Positions 21,001-33,526 of a stretch of DNA of 64,000 bases are shown here, piece by piece. Numbering within the stretch: the stretch's first letter is position 1; each line of letters opens with the position of its first letter. The position numbers and the translations under genes were made by a program. The notes under the pieces are model-generated. The model worked only from the letters and a program-made list of their open reading frames with translations. It did not search any database and was not told the origin of the DNA. The DNA is from Zygnema circumcarinatum (taxonomy: Eukaryota > Streptophyta > Zygnematophyceae > Zygnematales > Zygnemataceae): positions 1,838,463 through 1,902,462 of the forward strand of contig CM074807.1 in assembly GCA_037447605.1 (NCBI GenBank), in the 5' to 3' direction.

Positions 21001-24000
21001 TATGAGGCCGTTATTGCAGCAAAAAACTAATCCACAAAGAGTCGAAGGGAAGAAAAACGAAATGTTTCCTTGTGCATCTCTTGCTGCACAAGGATAGAGT
21101 AAAGCAATAATGAAGTTGTGCTTTAACAGTCTCTTCTTATTAGCAACTTCTCCTATGCTGATCACGGTGTTTTGCTTTCGCTGATCTTGCTTTAATCTTC
21201 CTCAGAACTTTATAAAGTCAATCTGTTTCTTTTGTCAAGGGAACAACTGGAACATAGGATAGGCAAGCCAACGACCCAGCAATTGGCCAGGATACGCTTC
21301 TGGTGGGCGTATTCACATCTCTACATGAACATTGGGAAGGTTGTTTATACGCGCATGGTGCGATGATAGCTGGAGGACCAACATTGAGCGCTTCTTGAAT
21401 GATGCAGAGGGACGTGCATGCAAACATCGGGACCGAATGGTACGCGCAAATTCAGACCTCAGAATCATCAGCTCATCAACAGCAAACGGATAGATCGCGG
21501 GGATAAATTCACAGGAATTATGAGTGAGTTCAGTAACAGTCCTTTCAGTCAACAAAGGCTCTTTAACTCTTTTACCGTGTTTGAGCTTCAATTAACTCCG
21601 AAACTTGACAATGACTGAAGTGGGAAACATGTACAGTCATCGTAAAAAAAAACCCCTCACTCGAAGAAATACCTTGCTGGGTTGCGGCACAACATAGGCG
21701 ACCTGCGACCATGCGGGGCAAGCCTGGCCATTGTCGGAGCTCGGTCCGGATGACGACAACTTTCCGTACGTGATGCGGCCGAGCAGCATCGTCCCCACCG
21801 CTGCATCCTGCATGCATCCTTCGAGGAAGTTTACGAATCACAGTTTCATGGATCGGAAGCGAAAAAGTATGGCAGTAGCAAAGGAGCGAGGGTGCAGAAA
21901 ATACATTTCTGTCATAGATACAGTGATGAAGTTCCAAGCCAGAAGTATATCCTGAGGGAGGGAGCTACTGCACCTACCAGGGACAATGCTGCATGTATGC
22001 ATGTATGTATGTATGTATGTATGTATGTATGTATGTATGTATGTATGTATGTATGTATGTATGTATGTATGTATGTATGTATGTATGTATGTATGTATGC
22101 TGTATGTATGTAGCAGCTCACCTTTGGTAACTTGTCCTCAGCTGGTCCGGCGATAAAGAGAGGACGCTTTTCCCTGAAAGAAGGCATCCAGCCCCACAGC
22201 AGAAGGCAGGTATAGCATCCACTAAAGACAAGGCCATCAAGATTAATCTAACTCACTGAATATGTTTTGTACCATACTGGTGTATTATTCTTCATAAGCC
22301 ATGCGAAATCCCCGATATGTCATGAGTCTTCACGTGTGAAGTAACCCAGGCTGTTTCTTTGACAAGAAAAGCTTAATAGCCTGAATGCAAATCAATGAAA
22401 TTGATGCAGAACTCTCAACATAAGACTCGGCATGTACTAGCGAAGTGCATACAAGAAAACACAAACTCGTGACTGTGGTTTGTAAGCTCGTATCCCCTCA
22501 AACAGTCAGTAGATTAAATCAGCAATGTGTAGACTACATGTGAACAAGGAGCAGTGCCAAAGGATCCCACCCCACGGCGATGGCAGAAGGCTTGAACAGA
22601 TTTTCTCCACTCACGACGCCATCGTTGGTGGTATGGAAAGATAACTTCATGGAGCCCTGCAACGAAAGCTACTTCATCAGCCGGTGAAAAGACTTTCCTT
22701 TAATTTGCAAAGCCAGCTCTCGCAAGCATTTACACAACTGGTATCTATTTGCAAGCCCATATCCAAGCAGCCTGCATTGCATGTCATTCAGAAATCCCTT
22801 CTGTAAGCGCAGATTAAACAAACCCCAAAAAACCTAGCTGTAATCATTCATGCAACAAACGTTATCCTTGATGTATCGACCTGCAGGCTCACCTTATCCT
22901 CCAGAGATCTATCCATTAAAAGTGGCGTCTTCTTCAGCTTTTCCAGAAGTGCTACATTATCGTGTCTGCCAGACAGCATCAACAACAACAGTCAGACACA
23001 CATCGTAGATAAAGCACCTCCAGGCAAGCCAGTTATGGGAGTCAATCATGCACATGAAAGTTGCGATGTGGGAGCCACCGACACTTCCTCTCTCAGTGCT
23101 TGTGTGCATGGCATGCATGCATGTGCATGCATGCATGCGAGTCTCTGCCTCACCTGAGCAGCAGGCGGACGGAGTATTCGCCCTTGCTCAGCTTCACCGC
23201 CTTTGGGTACACGTTCCCACTCGCCACGAGCCGCTGGACAAGGTCATGCCATCATGACCCCCATGCCTCACGCAGCCTTAAGCACATGGCATGGCATGAA
23301 GGGAAAGAGGGTGGAGTCCCATAATGGCAGCTCAGGAATGGGAAGTTCAAATAGAAGAGGAAAGAGACGGCGATGCACCACTGTCAGTAACAGCCAAGCA
23401 CTGACGCAAGAATGCGATACTAATACAGAAGTAGAAGGTGGGAGTATCGCCAGTTCCACCTTCAAAACATGCTATATTTGTCCCAAGGTGAGCCTACATG
23501 ATGACTCGGGATGAGGAGCCAACCTTGTTTGCATCAAAAATCATGTAAAATTGGGCCTCAACCTCGTTTTCGTACATGCGATTATTAAGTGAAGGAATCC
23601 GTGGCGTGTATTTGCCGCTCTCTGATAAAGTCACTTTGTACCTGTGCCACATGGATATGGCTGCCAGATCAGCCAACAGCCGGCCACACTTACACCCGAG
23701 CTACAAAACAGCGACAGAGATGCATGCGCTCCCTTGGAGGTCAAGTAATCAGGAGTAACTAGCACTTTTCTGAAGTATCTCCCGCCGTTAGTAGTATAGG
23801 CGAAAGTCACAAGACTGACGTTCAAGAGAGAAATACTGTATTGGAGTAGCCGCAGCTTGATGGAGTTCCACCCCCTTAAAACAAAGCATTCACAAAAAGT
23901 CCCGCCCTTACGTAAGGAGAAGGCCATGGACCTCCCGCCCGCTCGGCAGCAGGTCCCTCCATTTCCCGCAGGGCTCCATTTTCACCTCCGTCGGCCGAAA

Positions 24001-27000
24001 GGCAGTCCGAACCTGCCAACCAATGGAAGGCCTATGGATGAACCAATGGATGGCTTGTTGTCTTGCTGATAAGTTAGCATTTATAGCGAAGAACTGAACA
24101 AGATAAGACTCATATTATGGACAAGGTTAGTCTCTTACTCTGTTTAATGTTGCAGATGGAGCCAAGCGTTCCGCTGCAAGAGCAGCTGTGACGTCGATTC
24201 GAGTGCTGCCCACGTTCCCATCAATCCAAACCTCTCCGCTCTCTGACTGAAGACCGTGAAACTCAATCTGTTCAATGCACAAGCATCAGCCGTCATCATT
24301 ATGAAGTCTTTAAAAAGAGGATTTGAGAGTCACAAGGACATGGGTATAAGAGTTTGCCAAGGGTCCCAAAAACCATGACCCACAAACAGGAAAAGATAGC
24401 AGAAGGTTTTCTCCATTACCTCCACATCAGCAATCGCCGGAACGGGGCTCCCCGATCCGCTTGACCAAAACTGTGCAAGAGTGAATTCTAGTGTCCCTCC
24501 TCCCTTCACCTCAAAAGAGATCACTTTGGATGTTGGAGCCGGAAAGGTCAAATAGGATTTGAATTCGCGGTAGGAGTATCGGTGAAGTGGAAGCACCTGC
24601 AATGATCCAATGCGTGTTAACAGGCCTGTTTTCGTACAATATCAGTTATCAGATAACGATTGCATATCTGTCACTTTTCCTCCGGGGATGTTCACAGAAG
24701 ACCTTTGGACTCTCAAAAATAAAAGCTTCCTCAAAGGACATGGGACAAAACGAATAGGAAATTAGAATTTGGCAATTTGACAGCGGCAGGTAGAAAAAAT
24801 AGGTAGGGAGAAGGCTGATGTGGAATGCGGATAAAGAAGGACTAGGCAGGAGTGGTGGAGAATGAATGTAATAGGGACGAAACATGAGAAACAACAATCG
24901 GACAGAATAAAAAAAAGAGTGTAAGATGAGCAAAAAGAAGAAACAAATTAAGGCTAGACAATGAAAGTAAGAAAAAAGGGAATTAGCGAACGAATCAAAC
25001 GAAAATGGAAGGACGAATAGGCAACTAGGAATCTATCTGAGAACTCAAGAAAGGAGCAATAAAAGCTTTTGTGCTTCAGAAAAAGTGCATCATTTTGGTA
25101 GAGCGAGGTTAGGGGGCCCCTGCCTGCAGCGCATGCACAAGAAAAGTTCGCTGCGTGTCAAATTGTGAGAGCCGTACGGTGGCCTCCGCCCACGTGGCTC
25201 CCGCGGGCACCTCGATAAAATGCCGTTCAATATGGCCTGCCAAATAGATACAAGACCCGTCCAAGCAGCTATAATATGAGAACGTGAACAAAAGAATGCT
25301 TATTTCCATGCACAAACGCAAATAAAGAATCGAATACGCCTCAAGTAACACAATCATACTAGAGAAAAAGAGAAAAGAAATGAAAGAGAAATGCACCACC
25401 TGGTGAGAATGTGAGATTGCCGAAAGAAATGCGGGGCAGACTCCTCTCAACAGCTACCGCCATGGGCTTCACCACTGTCACCAGCACAGTGAAAAGTGCG
25501 CCTCTCTTTGGCGATTGTAGATCTACTCCACTCACTTGGGCCACGTGCAGGCCCTCTGGCAACTGCGTGGGGTCCACGCGAATGCTGCAGGGAGCCATGC
25601 TTTTGCTTGTTATTTCATGTTTGGATGGATCATTGTCCTCACAGACTTCTTCATGTTGTTGAGAAACAACAAATCGACAGACTCCCCACTTGCTCACAAA
25701 ATTAACATTGGTCTCAAACGTCATTACAATCTGGACCAACTTTCAAACATTTGTGTCCGCCCATTCTTTGACAGTTCTCTTGTATGCAATGACACGACGG
25801 AAGACTGAATGATAAGCAGAGGGCGAGCGAAGCAAGGCGTACTTGAAGGTTCGCCCATTGTTGGCAAGCAGGAGATGCTGCGGACATTTCACCCAGCTCG
25901 CGGACGCGCTGAGACCGATGTGCTCCTCGAGGGGTACGCGCACACTCAGGTGGTCCGCGTCTTCGTGGAAGCAGGGCGTGACCGTCACCCGCCACTGCAT
26001 GCAATGCTCCAAAAGCAGCCATCAATAGATAGATGGTGGGGGAGTAGCAGCACGACGATATGTTTCGCTGCATCAAAATCAGCTCTGGACAAGGAGAGGG
26101 AGGAGAGGGAGGAGAGGGAGGAGAGGGAGGAGAGGGAGGAGAGGGAGGAGAGGGAGGAGAGGGAGGAGAGGGAGGAGAGGGAGGAGAGGCGGAAGAAGGG
26201 GCACCTCGGACGCATCTGCGGTTTCAATGGGCTCTCTTAAATACACTCCTCGCATGCTCGATCCTGTGGCATTAGAGCAGCGTATAATCATAGGAATCAG
26301 CAAAAAAAACCAAAGAAACAAAAAAAAAATAGATAATGAAAACCTAAAAACGAGTTGCAGGGACCTACACGAAGTGCAAGCAAGGGGAAAGGTGGAGGTC
26401 ATGTACTGACCAGTGCCACTTGTCGAAGTCACAGACACGTTGTACCATTGGTCAGAAAGGTCCTTCATATGCTGCAAATACTCGAAAGCCCTGACGAAGC
26501 CATAGAACAAGGCATAGCTCAGGGGCGAGGCAGCATGTGAGGCTGACGACAGGGGGCGTAGAAGCGGGCCTCTACCATATTCTCCTCTACTTTAACACGA
26601 GCAAGTTCATTTCCTGCACTGAAATAGTCCTGAATGCTTAGAGTACTCATAGAAAGCCGGCATGAACGCATGTGACATTCCAGAAGCACGACAAATCAGG
26701 GATAAAACAAACATGAGCAATTCAAAACATGTCGACATCGCTGATTATGTGAGTGTTACTGGTATTACACTTTCCAAAGACATAAAGTGAAAACCCGGTT
26801 TTGTTGCTCAGGATACAGTGATACAACTAGGCTAAGGGACACAGGCGGAAATGCGCACTTGTCCACCTGAAGCAGACCGGAGCCCATGCTGAGAATGTGG
26901 TCAGCGGATGTCCCCAATGCAGCCGCTGTGTTTTGCAGAGCCTGCCGTACCAAGTGAGGTCGCACCTTCGCTCCCGAACTCTGCCATCCGTTTCACCGAC

Positions 27001-30000
27001 ACATTATCAGATGCAGCAGAAAGAAGCAAATCCACAAATACAAACCAAAGCCAATACGATCAAGAACTATGTATTGGAACCCCAACAAAACGAGTCCCCT
27101 TTCTTTCCCTTCTCTTCCCTTCCAAAACCAACCAGAATGTCCCGCCCCTACAATGAGCAAAATCGCGAAAGGACGTTGAGTTGCAGGTGGTGGTGCCACC
27201 CACCTTGAGCCCACTGAGGACGAGGGCGATCCCCCCGCATGCACAGGGCGAGGCCATGGACGTCCCGTTCATGAGCTGCCGCCGCTGCAGCGACCACTGC
27301 GAGACGGGGGCGATGGCGCCGCCCGGCGCGCTCAGGTTCACTCCAATGTCGCCGTCAGGGGCGGGGCCTCTGCTAGACCTGCTTGCAGGGGAACAGGCAG
27401 TCAACTCGCATTACAGGAAACCCACGAGACTAGGACCATCTCAAGTTATGAAAGTAGCGTCCTCAAGGAATCTGACGATGCCCAGTTGAAGGAGAAGAAG
27501 GAGAAGCGCAGTAAATGGCCACAGAGTGACAGGCGACCGGCTTATTCGCACTTGAGAAGAAACAGTCCACAGAAACACCCGAGCTGGTGATGAAGGAGGT
27601 AACTGGAGAAAGCACACTCGACCCAAGTAGGGATGTAGGATTCAAATGCTAGGAGGTATCCGCAAATACATGCTACCAGATAACAGAGCGCAAGCTCTTC
27701 TCGTCGCAGCCTGCCTCTGTAGCTTTCCAACACGCACAGCACTGTAGCAATCCACCCTTCACATAAGCAGAATTGAATACTACTCCTTAAAAGTGCATGG
27801 TGAAGCCAAGAAATGTTGCTGACCAAGTATAGGGCAGGCCCTCCAATGGAGCTTCCACGAGAGAATGAGCAGCGGCAGCCATGGCCGGGGACACGTATGC
27901 GCCGATGCCTATGATTGCGTCACTTGTGCCACCTGGCGCCCCCACAGTGGTCAGCGCTGGGCCGTTGTTGCCAGCACTGCTCACAAAAATCACTCCGTGT
28001 TTGTTTACAACCTGCGGAAATGGCTGACCAATGGTTATCAAACAGCGCTTTCACCTAGTTGTCATGAGATACGCAGACTTGATACTTAGCATGCAGGAAA
28101 AGTTCGAAGAACACAGTCCAGCAGAATCAAACCAGACGCATTTCTGCAGACAATTCCCTTGCAAGTGGCAAAACAGCAGCTAAACCAGCAGTGAATCCTT
28201 TACCTCTGATGCAAGTTCTATAAACCGGCCTCGATCAGCAACAGTGGTGGGCTCTCCATAGCTCATATTTATGAGATCGCACTTGTTCTGCGAATTCAAG
28301 CAGCCCGAAATAAGGAAACGCTGCTGTCAGGAACTGCGTTGGACAGGAAAAGGGGAAAAAAACCCCGAAAGTCAGCTGAAAGCATGCAGCAATGCAATTT
28401 AGACCTCGCTTCAGCACCCAAATCAAACCACTCGCAGTCACAAGCACTCGAAGTTAAGTGCTGCTTTGAAAGTGTGCGAAACGAGAGGTTCAGTGGGCGG
28501 AACAATGGCCATGAGCAGCACCTCAATCACATTAATAAGGGCCCGTGTGAGGCCCGTGCCAGTTTCCATGCTGCCCAGCCGCGTATCTCCGATTTTACAG
28601 GATACTAACTGAGCCCCCGGCGCTATGCCGTTCAGGGCAGGCTCCTGCAAACAAATATACGGTGAATATGTGCCGACCATTTCACAAAAGGCTGCTAGAC
28701 AAAACAGGGAGCCATGGCCTGAAAAGCATGGCAGTTCTAGGAGTTGCCACGCCGCAGACAAACGCGAGAGTTCGATTCATGTTCACTGCAGTGATTGAAA
28801 CAGGATGTTGTTCAACAAAAGTATAGTTAACGATGAAAAAAGTTGAATCTAGGGGGCCCCGAATGTGAAACAAAACGTGCTTTGCAAGAGAGTTCTACTT
28901 TGAGTATCAAACCCACCTCTGGATGATATGCTGCCGTAATTCCCGCTACATGGGTGCCATGCGTAGAAACATCAGTCACAATGCTCAGAATGTCTCCATC
29001 ATTGTAAATATTTAAGACGAAATTGCATGCATCCAGCTTGCTGAATGTGCCGTACTTGTGCTCAATCCTGTCAAGAAGTTGCACTACAGAGAAACCTTAG
29101 ATGTAATCAAAATATCCAAATTCATGCTCATTTGAACACATTGTAATCGAGTTAGGCAAGCCTCAGCCTCCAAACATCAAAAGAAAAATTCAAGCCAACA
29201 TCATGATGAAAGGGCAGTGAGACATGAAATAGCCTGAATGTTGCCTACCCACCCATCCCAACCTTTAAACAACGTGATTATGAAAGATGATTGCAGCAGT
29301 ACTTCGAAATTAAGGATAAAGAGGAACAGAAGGTGAAATTCAAGCCAACATCATGATGAAAGGGCAGTGAGACATGAAATAGCCTGAATGTTGCCTACCC
29401 ACCCATCCCAACCTTTAAACAATGTGATTATGAAAGATGATTGCAGCAGTACTTTGAAATTAAGGATAAAGAGGAACAGAAGGTGGACTTCCCTCTCTGA
29501 AGTCACAAAAAACACAATGTCCAGACCAAGACCGGTCGAAACGACCCACGATAGCTTGAAATGACTCAAACACTCTCCTATGTTTCATATGCCATAGCAA
29601 AAGACAGATGTGCCCATATCACACCTGAATGTGAAAGCATTCCCTCACTACCTGTAGTTGGTCATGGGCTCGAAATCCGCCAGCCTTCCGGCGGCCTCCC
29701 CTGTGCTCCCAGCCCCGGCCTGGAGGTCCCGTGTGTCCAGAGCCGCGCGCCACTGCTCGCCGTCGTGCCACACCACCGCGTCGATAACCGGTCCGCTGTC
29801 CTCGTAGCTCTGAACAAAGGATAGCGGCACCCTGGTAAGGATACTTCCACAAGATCGCATTCTCCACAATGAGGTAACAGGTTGTTGGCGTACATGAGCA
29901 CTTCAACCACTTCACTTCAGGGTGGTAAATGATGAAGCTCAAACAACTAGGCAATTCTCAAGCATCCGTGACACATCAACGACTGCACCGCCATTTAAAA

Positions 30001-32906
30001 AGGTAAGACCAGCAAATTTCAACAGAAAAAACGACCTTAGCGAGCCAAAAAATATGTACCTCGGCTATCTTCTGCAAAAGATCCACTCGACTCTGAAGCT
30101 CCTCCCTCTGTTTCTTTAGAGAGTCATCAAGCCCCTTGCCGTGCTTCTGCATAGGAAACAAAAACCACAGTATGTGCCTTCACACTGTGAAAGCCTGCTC
30201 TTCTCAATTTTTTGTAATACACAGGGCAATCGCAAAGGCAGCTCCATAAAAACTATCCATTTGTGCTTTGCGAGCACGAGTGCACATGCTCCTTGTGCAG
30301 ATGCTTGTCTTATCGAGAAGAACATTAACTTTCATTTTGGATTATTTGGAATACGTTTGCAAACAGGAATAGGGCAAGAAACGCACTGAATCAAAAGCTG
30401 CCAGTTGGCGCACAGCCTCCGTGACCAGCTCCCGCTGCTCTGCTGCCCACTCCTTCTTCCTTTTGGCCTGCAGCCATCCCGACTCACTGGATATTCAAAC
30501 TCTGCCTCTTCTATCCTGGGAGCTTCTGGCAGCAGTCATTGTGAGTACTAATTTGGGGAAACACTTTTAGACAAAAATAACCAAAGTTACCTGCCTTTGC
30601 AACTATTTGTTTGAACAGCCAGTGACATTGTCACCTACAATGGGTGTAGACACAACAGGAGGTACTTGATGCGAAATCAAGTTCTTATCCTTAAACTAAA
30701 CTTCAAAGAGTCAATAGGTATTGAAAGGTCAGAAAAACGAAAAAAATGTTCAATTGCTCTCGTCATTTGTTCCTATCCAGAACTCAGTACTACCATTGCT
30801 TGAATTTTGATGAGAATAAGCTTTGAATAAGGAAAAAGCAAATAATAACCATCGCAAGCGTCGCCATTCTCTGAGAAAAGTTTTAGTCTGCAGCCAGTAC
30901 TTTCTGCGTTCTGCTCTGCATTATGTTCAGGAGAATTTCCATGCTTCCTAAGGAATAATACTTGAATGCAACCGGTTTCTAGAAATATTCCTTTGTAGCT
31001 TTCGTGTCATGAATATAACGAATGCCGGTAGCCCCCCCTCGAATGAAACCTTTAGAACATGAATTCAGAGAACAACCATTCAGAGAGTATTTCTGTGCAC
31101 AATAGTCACGATTGAAGTCTGACACTGAAGAGAAGACAAAAGGTAGATGATCCATGGAATAGGGGGTGGAGAAACAAGACTTGTGATGTAATGCGCTCAC
31201 AGTAATCCGATCTACAAGGGAATCATCCAATAAGTCGTAGAGCCGCTTGCAGCCGACGCGCCATTGCCCTGTTGGATTCCTCCATTCCAGGTTGAGCTGC
31301 AACTTGGCACCTGAAAAGCCAACGTGGAAACTGTTCAATAACTTCTTGGTGGAGCTCGTTCACGCATTCTTGAGAGAGAGGATTCAAACAAAAGCCTGCC
31401 AAGAAACAGCAAATGTCCCAAATTCACGGCTTGAATTTAATAAGCACAAAGATACACATTTAAGAGAGATAGGTTTTCACTACAGTTACCTCACTTCTAG
31501 GAAAGATGGCTGGCACACCTCAATTAAGCTCAAACGAATTCATAAAACAATCGATACCTACTGTCCCAAACTGTCCATAATAAATGTATACACGCAGTCA
31601 ACCATGCTGTTCACACACTTTCCAGTCATACATGACTCTAGCCCGTATAGGGGAAAGAATGTTTTTTCAGGTCACCAACAAAAACAACACAGGTCCCAAA
31701 TTCTTAAAATATCTAAAAATGCTTTTGTCAAAACTTGACCACTAGCAGCAAGTGATGCGGTACTCCAAGAAACAAAGTGATAACCGTCAACTATAGTATA
31801 CAAGAAAGCAGAATAGAAAAACACCCATGCCCGCGGAAGGTAGCAAGTCATCATTGCTTCAACGATCTAAGAGACGAACCCATCTGCCCTGTGGAATGTG
31901 TTTTACAATGGATCAAAACGGCTATGCTCACCTGACAGCCCAGTGAAGTAACCGTCTTCATCAACCTTTGCCAGGGTGGACGTGTCTATATCTCCTGCTC
32001 CTGTGCTGCAAGCAATAGTATAATTCCACAAGAACCGACCATAACTAACTTGCAGTGGAAATAGGATTGAGGAACCTAACACAGCTGTATACCATACGTT
32101 TACGCATTCTGCTATAGGTTGATGATGCTTTGCCAGCAAAACCACTTATCAGGCTTTTGGGAACATTCGGAAAATAGTCGTGAAATCCGTGTGACAACCA
32201 TTCGAGACTGAAACGACAACCAGTCTACGAAACCTTCGAAAATTCCCCAAGTTGGCCAGTTTTTCCTCGGAAACTAGTTAATTCACTCGTTCATCCTTGC
32301 CTCAAATTAGAAAGTGATCATCTGCTGCCAAAGAACTACCCTCATACCATGCAAGCTATGGGAAAAAACGTTTTTAAAAGAACTGCCGTCAGAAAACAAG
32401 GTTGCAAACGTACCAGTCCACTATGTCAACAATTTTCGGTTTATTGTCGCTTGTTATCTGCAAGCCTGCTGCTCCTGGATCAACTCCCGAGTCTGTTTGC
32501 CCGAGCCCTCTCCCATCCCTCACTATTCGTCAATTACAAATAAAAAAACAGGGATTGGGGTCAAATTATTAGTATTATTATTTATTCACTGCTTTTCAGT
32601 TCTGGAAAATCTAGCATTCCCTCATTTATTGAAAGTTCTGCCCTTAGATGACATGTGCCCTGTACCAACATTGAGAATTCTCATCTCACCAAAAATGGCG
32701 ATGAGCACTCCTCGTCCATCAAATTCAGGGTATCTCTGAAGAAATCGCTTGGCACCAATCTCCTCTTTCGGCATGAGAGCCTCCAGAAAAGCCTTTATCT
32801 TCTCTGAGCTCGTCAATTCAGCAGCAGAGTTCCCCTCTGGCTGCTCCCGGACCACATCCACATGAGGTGAAGGTAGCGAACCGCCAAAAGCAGGTGCGCC
32901 AGACAT
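18016..32906 (-). CDS. TPP2: Tripeptidyl peptidase II (giant cytosolic subtilisin-like protease)
   Basis: Removes N-terminal tripeptides from peptides made by the proteasome; forms a very large spindle complex. 35 phase-consistent exons give 1403 aa (1485 from a Met at 33152). Exons 1-18: 32690-32906, 32414-32492, 31932-32005, 31201-31310, 30387-30467, 30060-30146, 29652-29809, 28917-29067, 28522-28644, 28204-28287, 27824-28011, 27204-27378, 26859-26980, 26411-26490, 26205-26263, 25843-25994, 25400-25584, 25124-25236. Exons 19-35: 24420-24596, 24139-24267, 23912-24012, 23524-23641, 23154-23233, 22893-22965, 22571-22656, 22122-22173, 21673-21807, 20832-20903, 20394-20486, 20100-20195, 19775-19873, 19418-19552, 19103-19183, 18334-18621, 18016-18174. 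The catalytic triad is present: Asp in [10 protein letters not shown], His in [10 protein letters not shown], Ser in NGTSMASP; the oxyanion Asn is in SSAGNNGPA. It ends RFPSAYPLF like plant TPP2. Introns 18 and 33 appear to use GC donors. Confidence 0.95.
22001..22099. repeat. (ATGT)n microsatellite in TPP2 intron 26
   Basis: About 25 uninterrupted copies of a 4-bp unit, with degenerate copies extending it to roughly 21992-22111. On the transcribed strand it is a CATA repeat starting about 10 nt after the exon 26 donor (22121-22120). Confidence 0.97.
26092..26190. repeat. 9-bp minisatellite (GGGAGGAGA)n in TPP2 intron 15
   Basis: About 11 near-perfect copies. On the transcribed strand it is a CTCCTCCCT pyrimidine tract beginning about 15 nt after the exon 15 donor (GAG|GTGCCC at 26205/26204). 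The TPP2 reading frame stays open through the whole tract as a Pro-Leu-Leu repeat. Confidence 0.95.
29187..29486. repeat. 150-bp tandem duplication in TPP2 intron 7
   Basis: The segment starting AATTCAAGCCAACATCATGA is present twice head to tail with a 150-bp period. I see only two substitutions (AACAACGTG/AACAATGTG; TTCGAAAT/TTTGAAAT), so the duplication is recent. It lies between exons 8 and 7 and carries no coding signal. Confidence 0.95.
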
Positions 32907-33152
32907 CGGCACGGACAACGCACGCCCCGGCCTCCCACTTCTCCCCGCAATTCTTCGGTTTTGGATATAAGGCGCCTTCCAATCGCAGCTTCTGCCACTG
33001 AGCTCCCTCCCCCTTACCAAAACCACCTTTCCGCAACCCTTCCACTGACCCAACTGTCTTGTAAGAGTGCGCGTGCTGCCCAGAAGCCCGCTGAGGCTGA
33101 GCGGCGAGGCGCGCCCTGCAGGGCGGAAGAGGAGGGGCGCGCTGGCGGGCAT

Positions 33153-33526
33153 CCTCCCTCGCCCTTTTCCCCCTCGCCCTCGCCGCGTCCGCCCCTTGCG
33201 CGGCCTCGCCTGCTGCGGACGTTTCTGTCCTCCACGGACGAAGGTTCTCTGCGCGCAGGACGCTCCGCGTGCAGGCCCTGCGCCCGTCTACCGTTTTGCA
33301 CCGGCAAGGTACTGCAGTTGACCGTTTTTTTTCCAAAAAGCGCGCGAGGGGGGGTGGGCGAGCTGACGGAAAGGGGAGACCGTTGAAGGCCGTTGAAGGA
33401 GGGAGGGAGGGAGGGAGGGAGGGAGGGAGGGAGGGAGGGAGGGAGAGAGGGAGGAGAGCAGGGAGGGGGGAAGGAGAGGAGGGAGGGGGGAGAGGAGGAG
33501 AGAGGGAAGGGGAGGAGAGAGGTGTC
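33153..33526. promoter_or_regulatory. Shared upstream region of TPP2 and the lipase, with a long GA tract
   Basis: The TPP2 and lipase genes point away from this interval (up to ~620 bp if TPP2 starts at 32906). The right part, 33396-33522, is almost purely purine on the plus strand (one C) and includes about 12 copies of GGGA at 33398-33445. It sits directly before the lipase start codon and so is probably 5' leader. Such GA tracts can bind plant BBR/BPC factors or form triplex DNA; neither is shown here. Confidence 0.6.

Noticed and set aside
21892-22187. Open frames encoding Met-Tyr-Val-Cys or His-Thr-Tyr-Ile repeats
   Set aside because: They are translations of the intronic ATGT microsatellite.
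21991-23140. Regular repeats (ATGT array; GCATGCAT runs near 23106-23140) considered as CRISPR-like or RNA structures
   Set aside because: Units are 4-8 bp with no unique spacers, and they lie in introns of a eukaryotic gene.
25985-26275. Open frames of Ser-Leu-Ser, Gly-Glu-Gly and Pro-Leu-Leu repeats
   Set aside because: They come from the 9-bp minisatellite in TPP2 intron 15. Only the exon 15 part (26205-26263) is coding in the normal model.
33014-33386. Long frames across the TPP2/lipase spacer
   Set aside because: GC- and purine-rich low-complexity translation (Arg, Gly, Pro, Ser) without domains; explained as promoter and leader.
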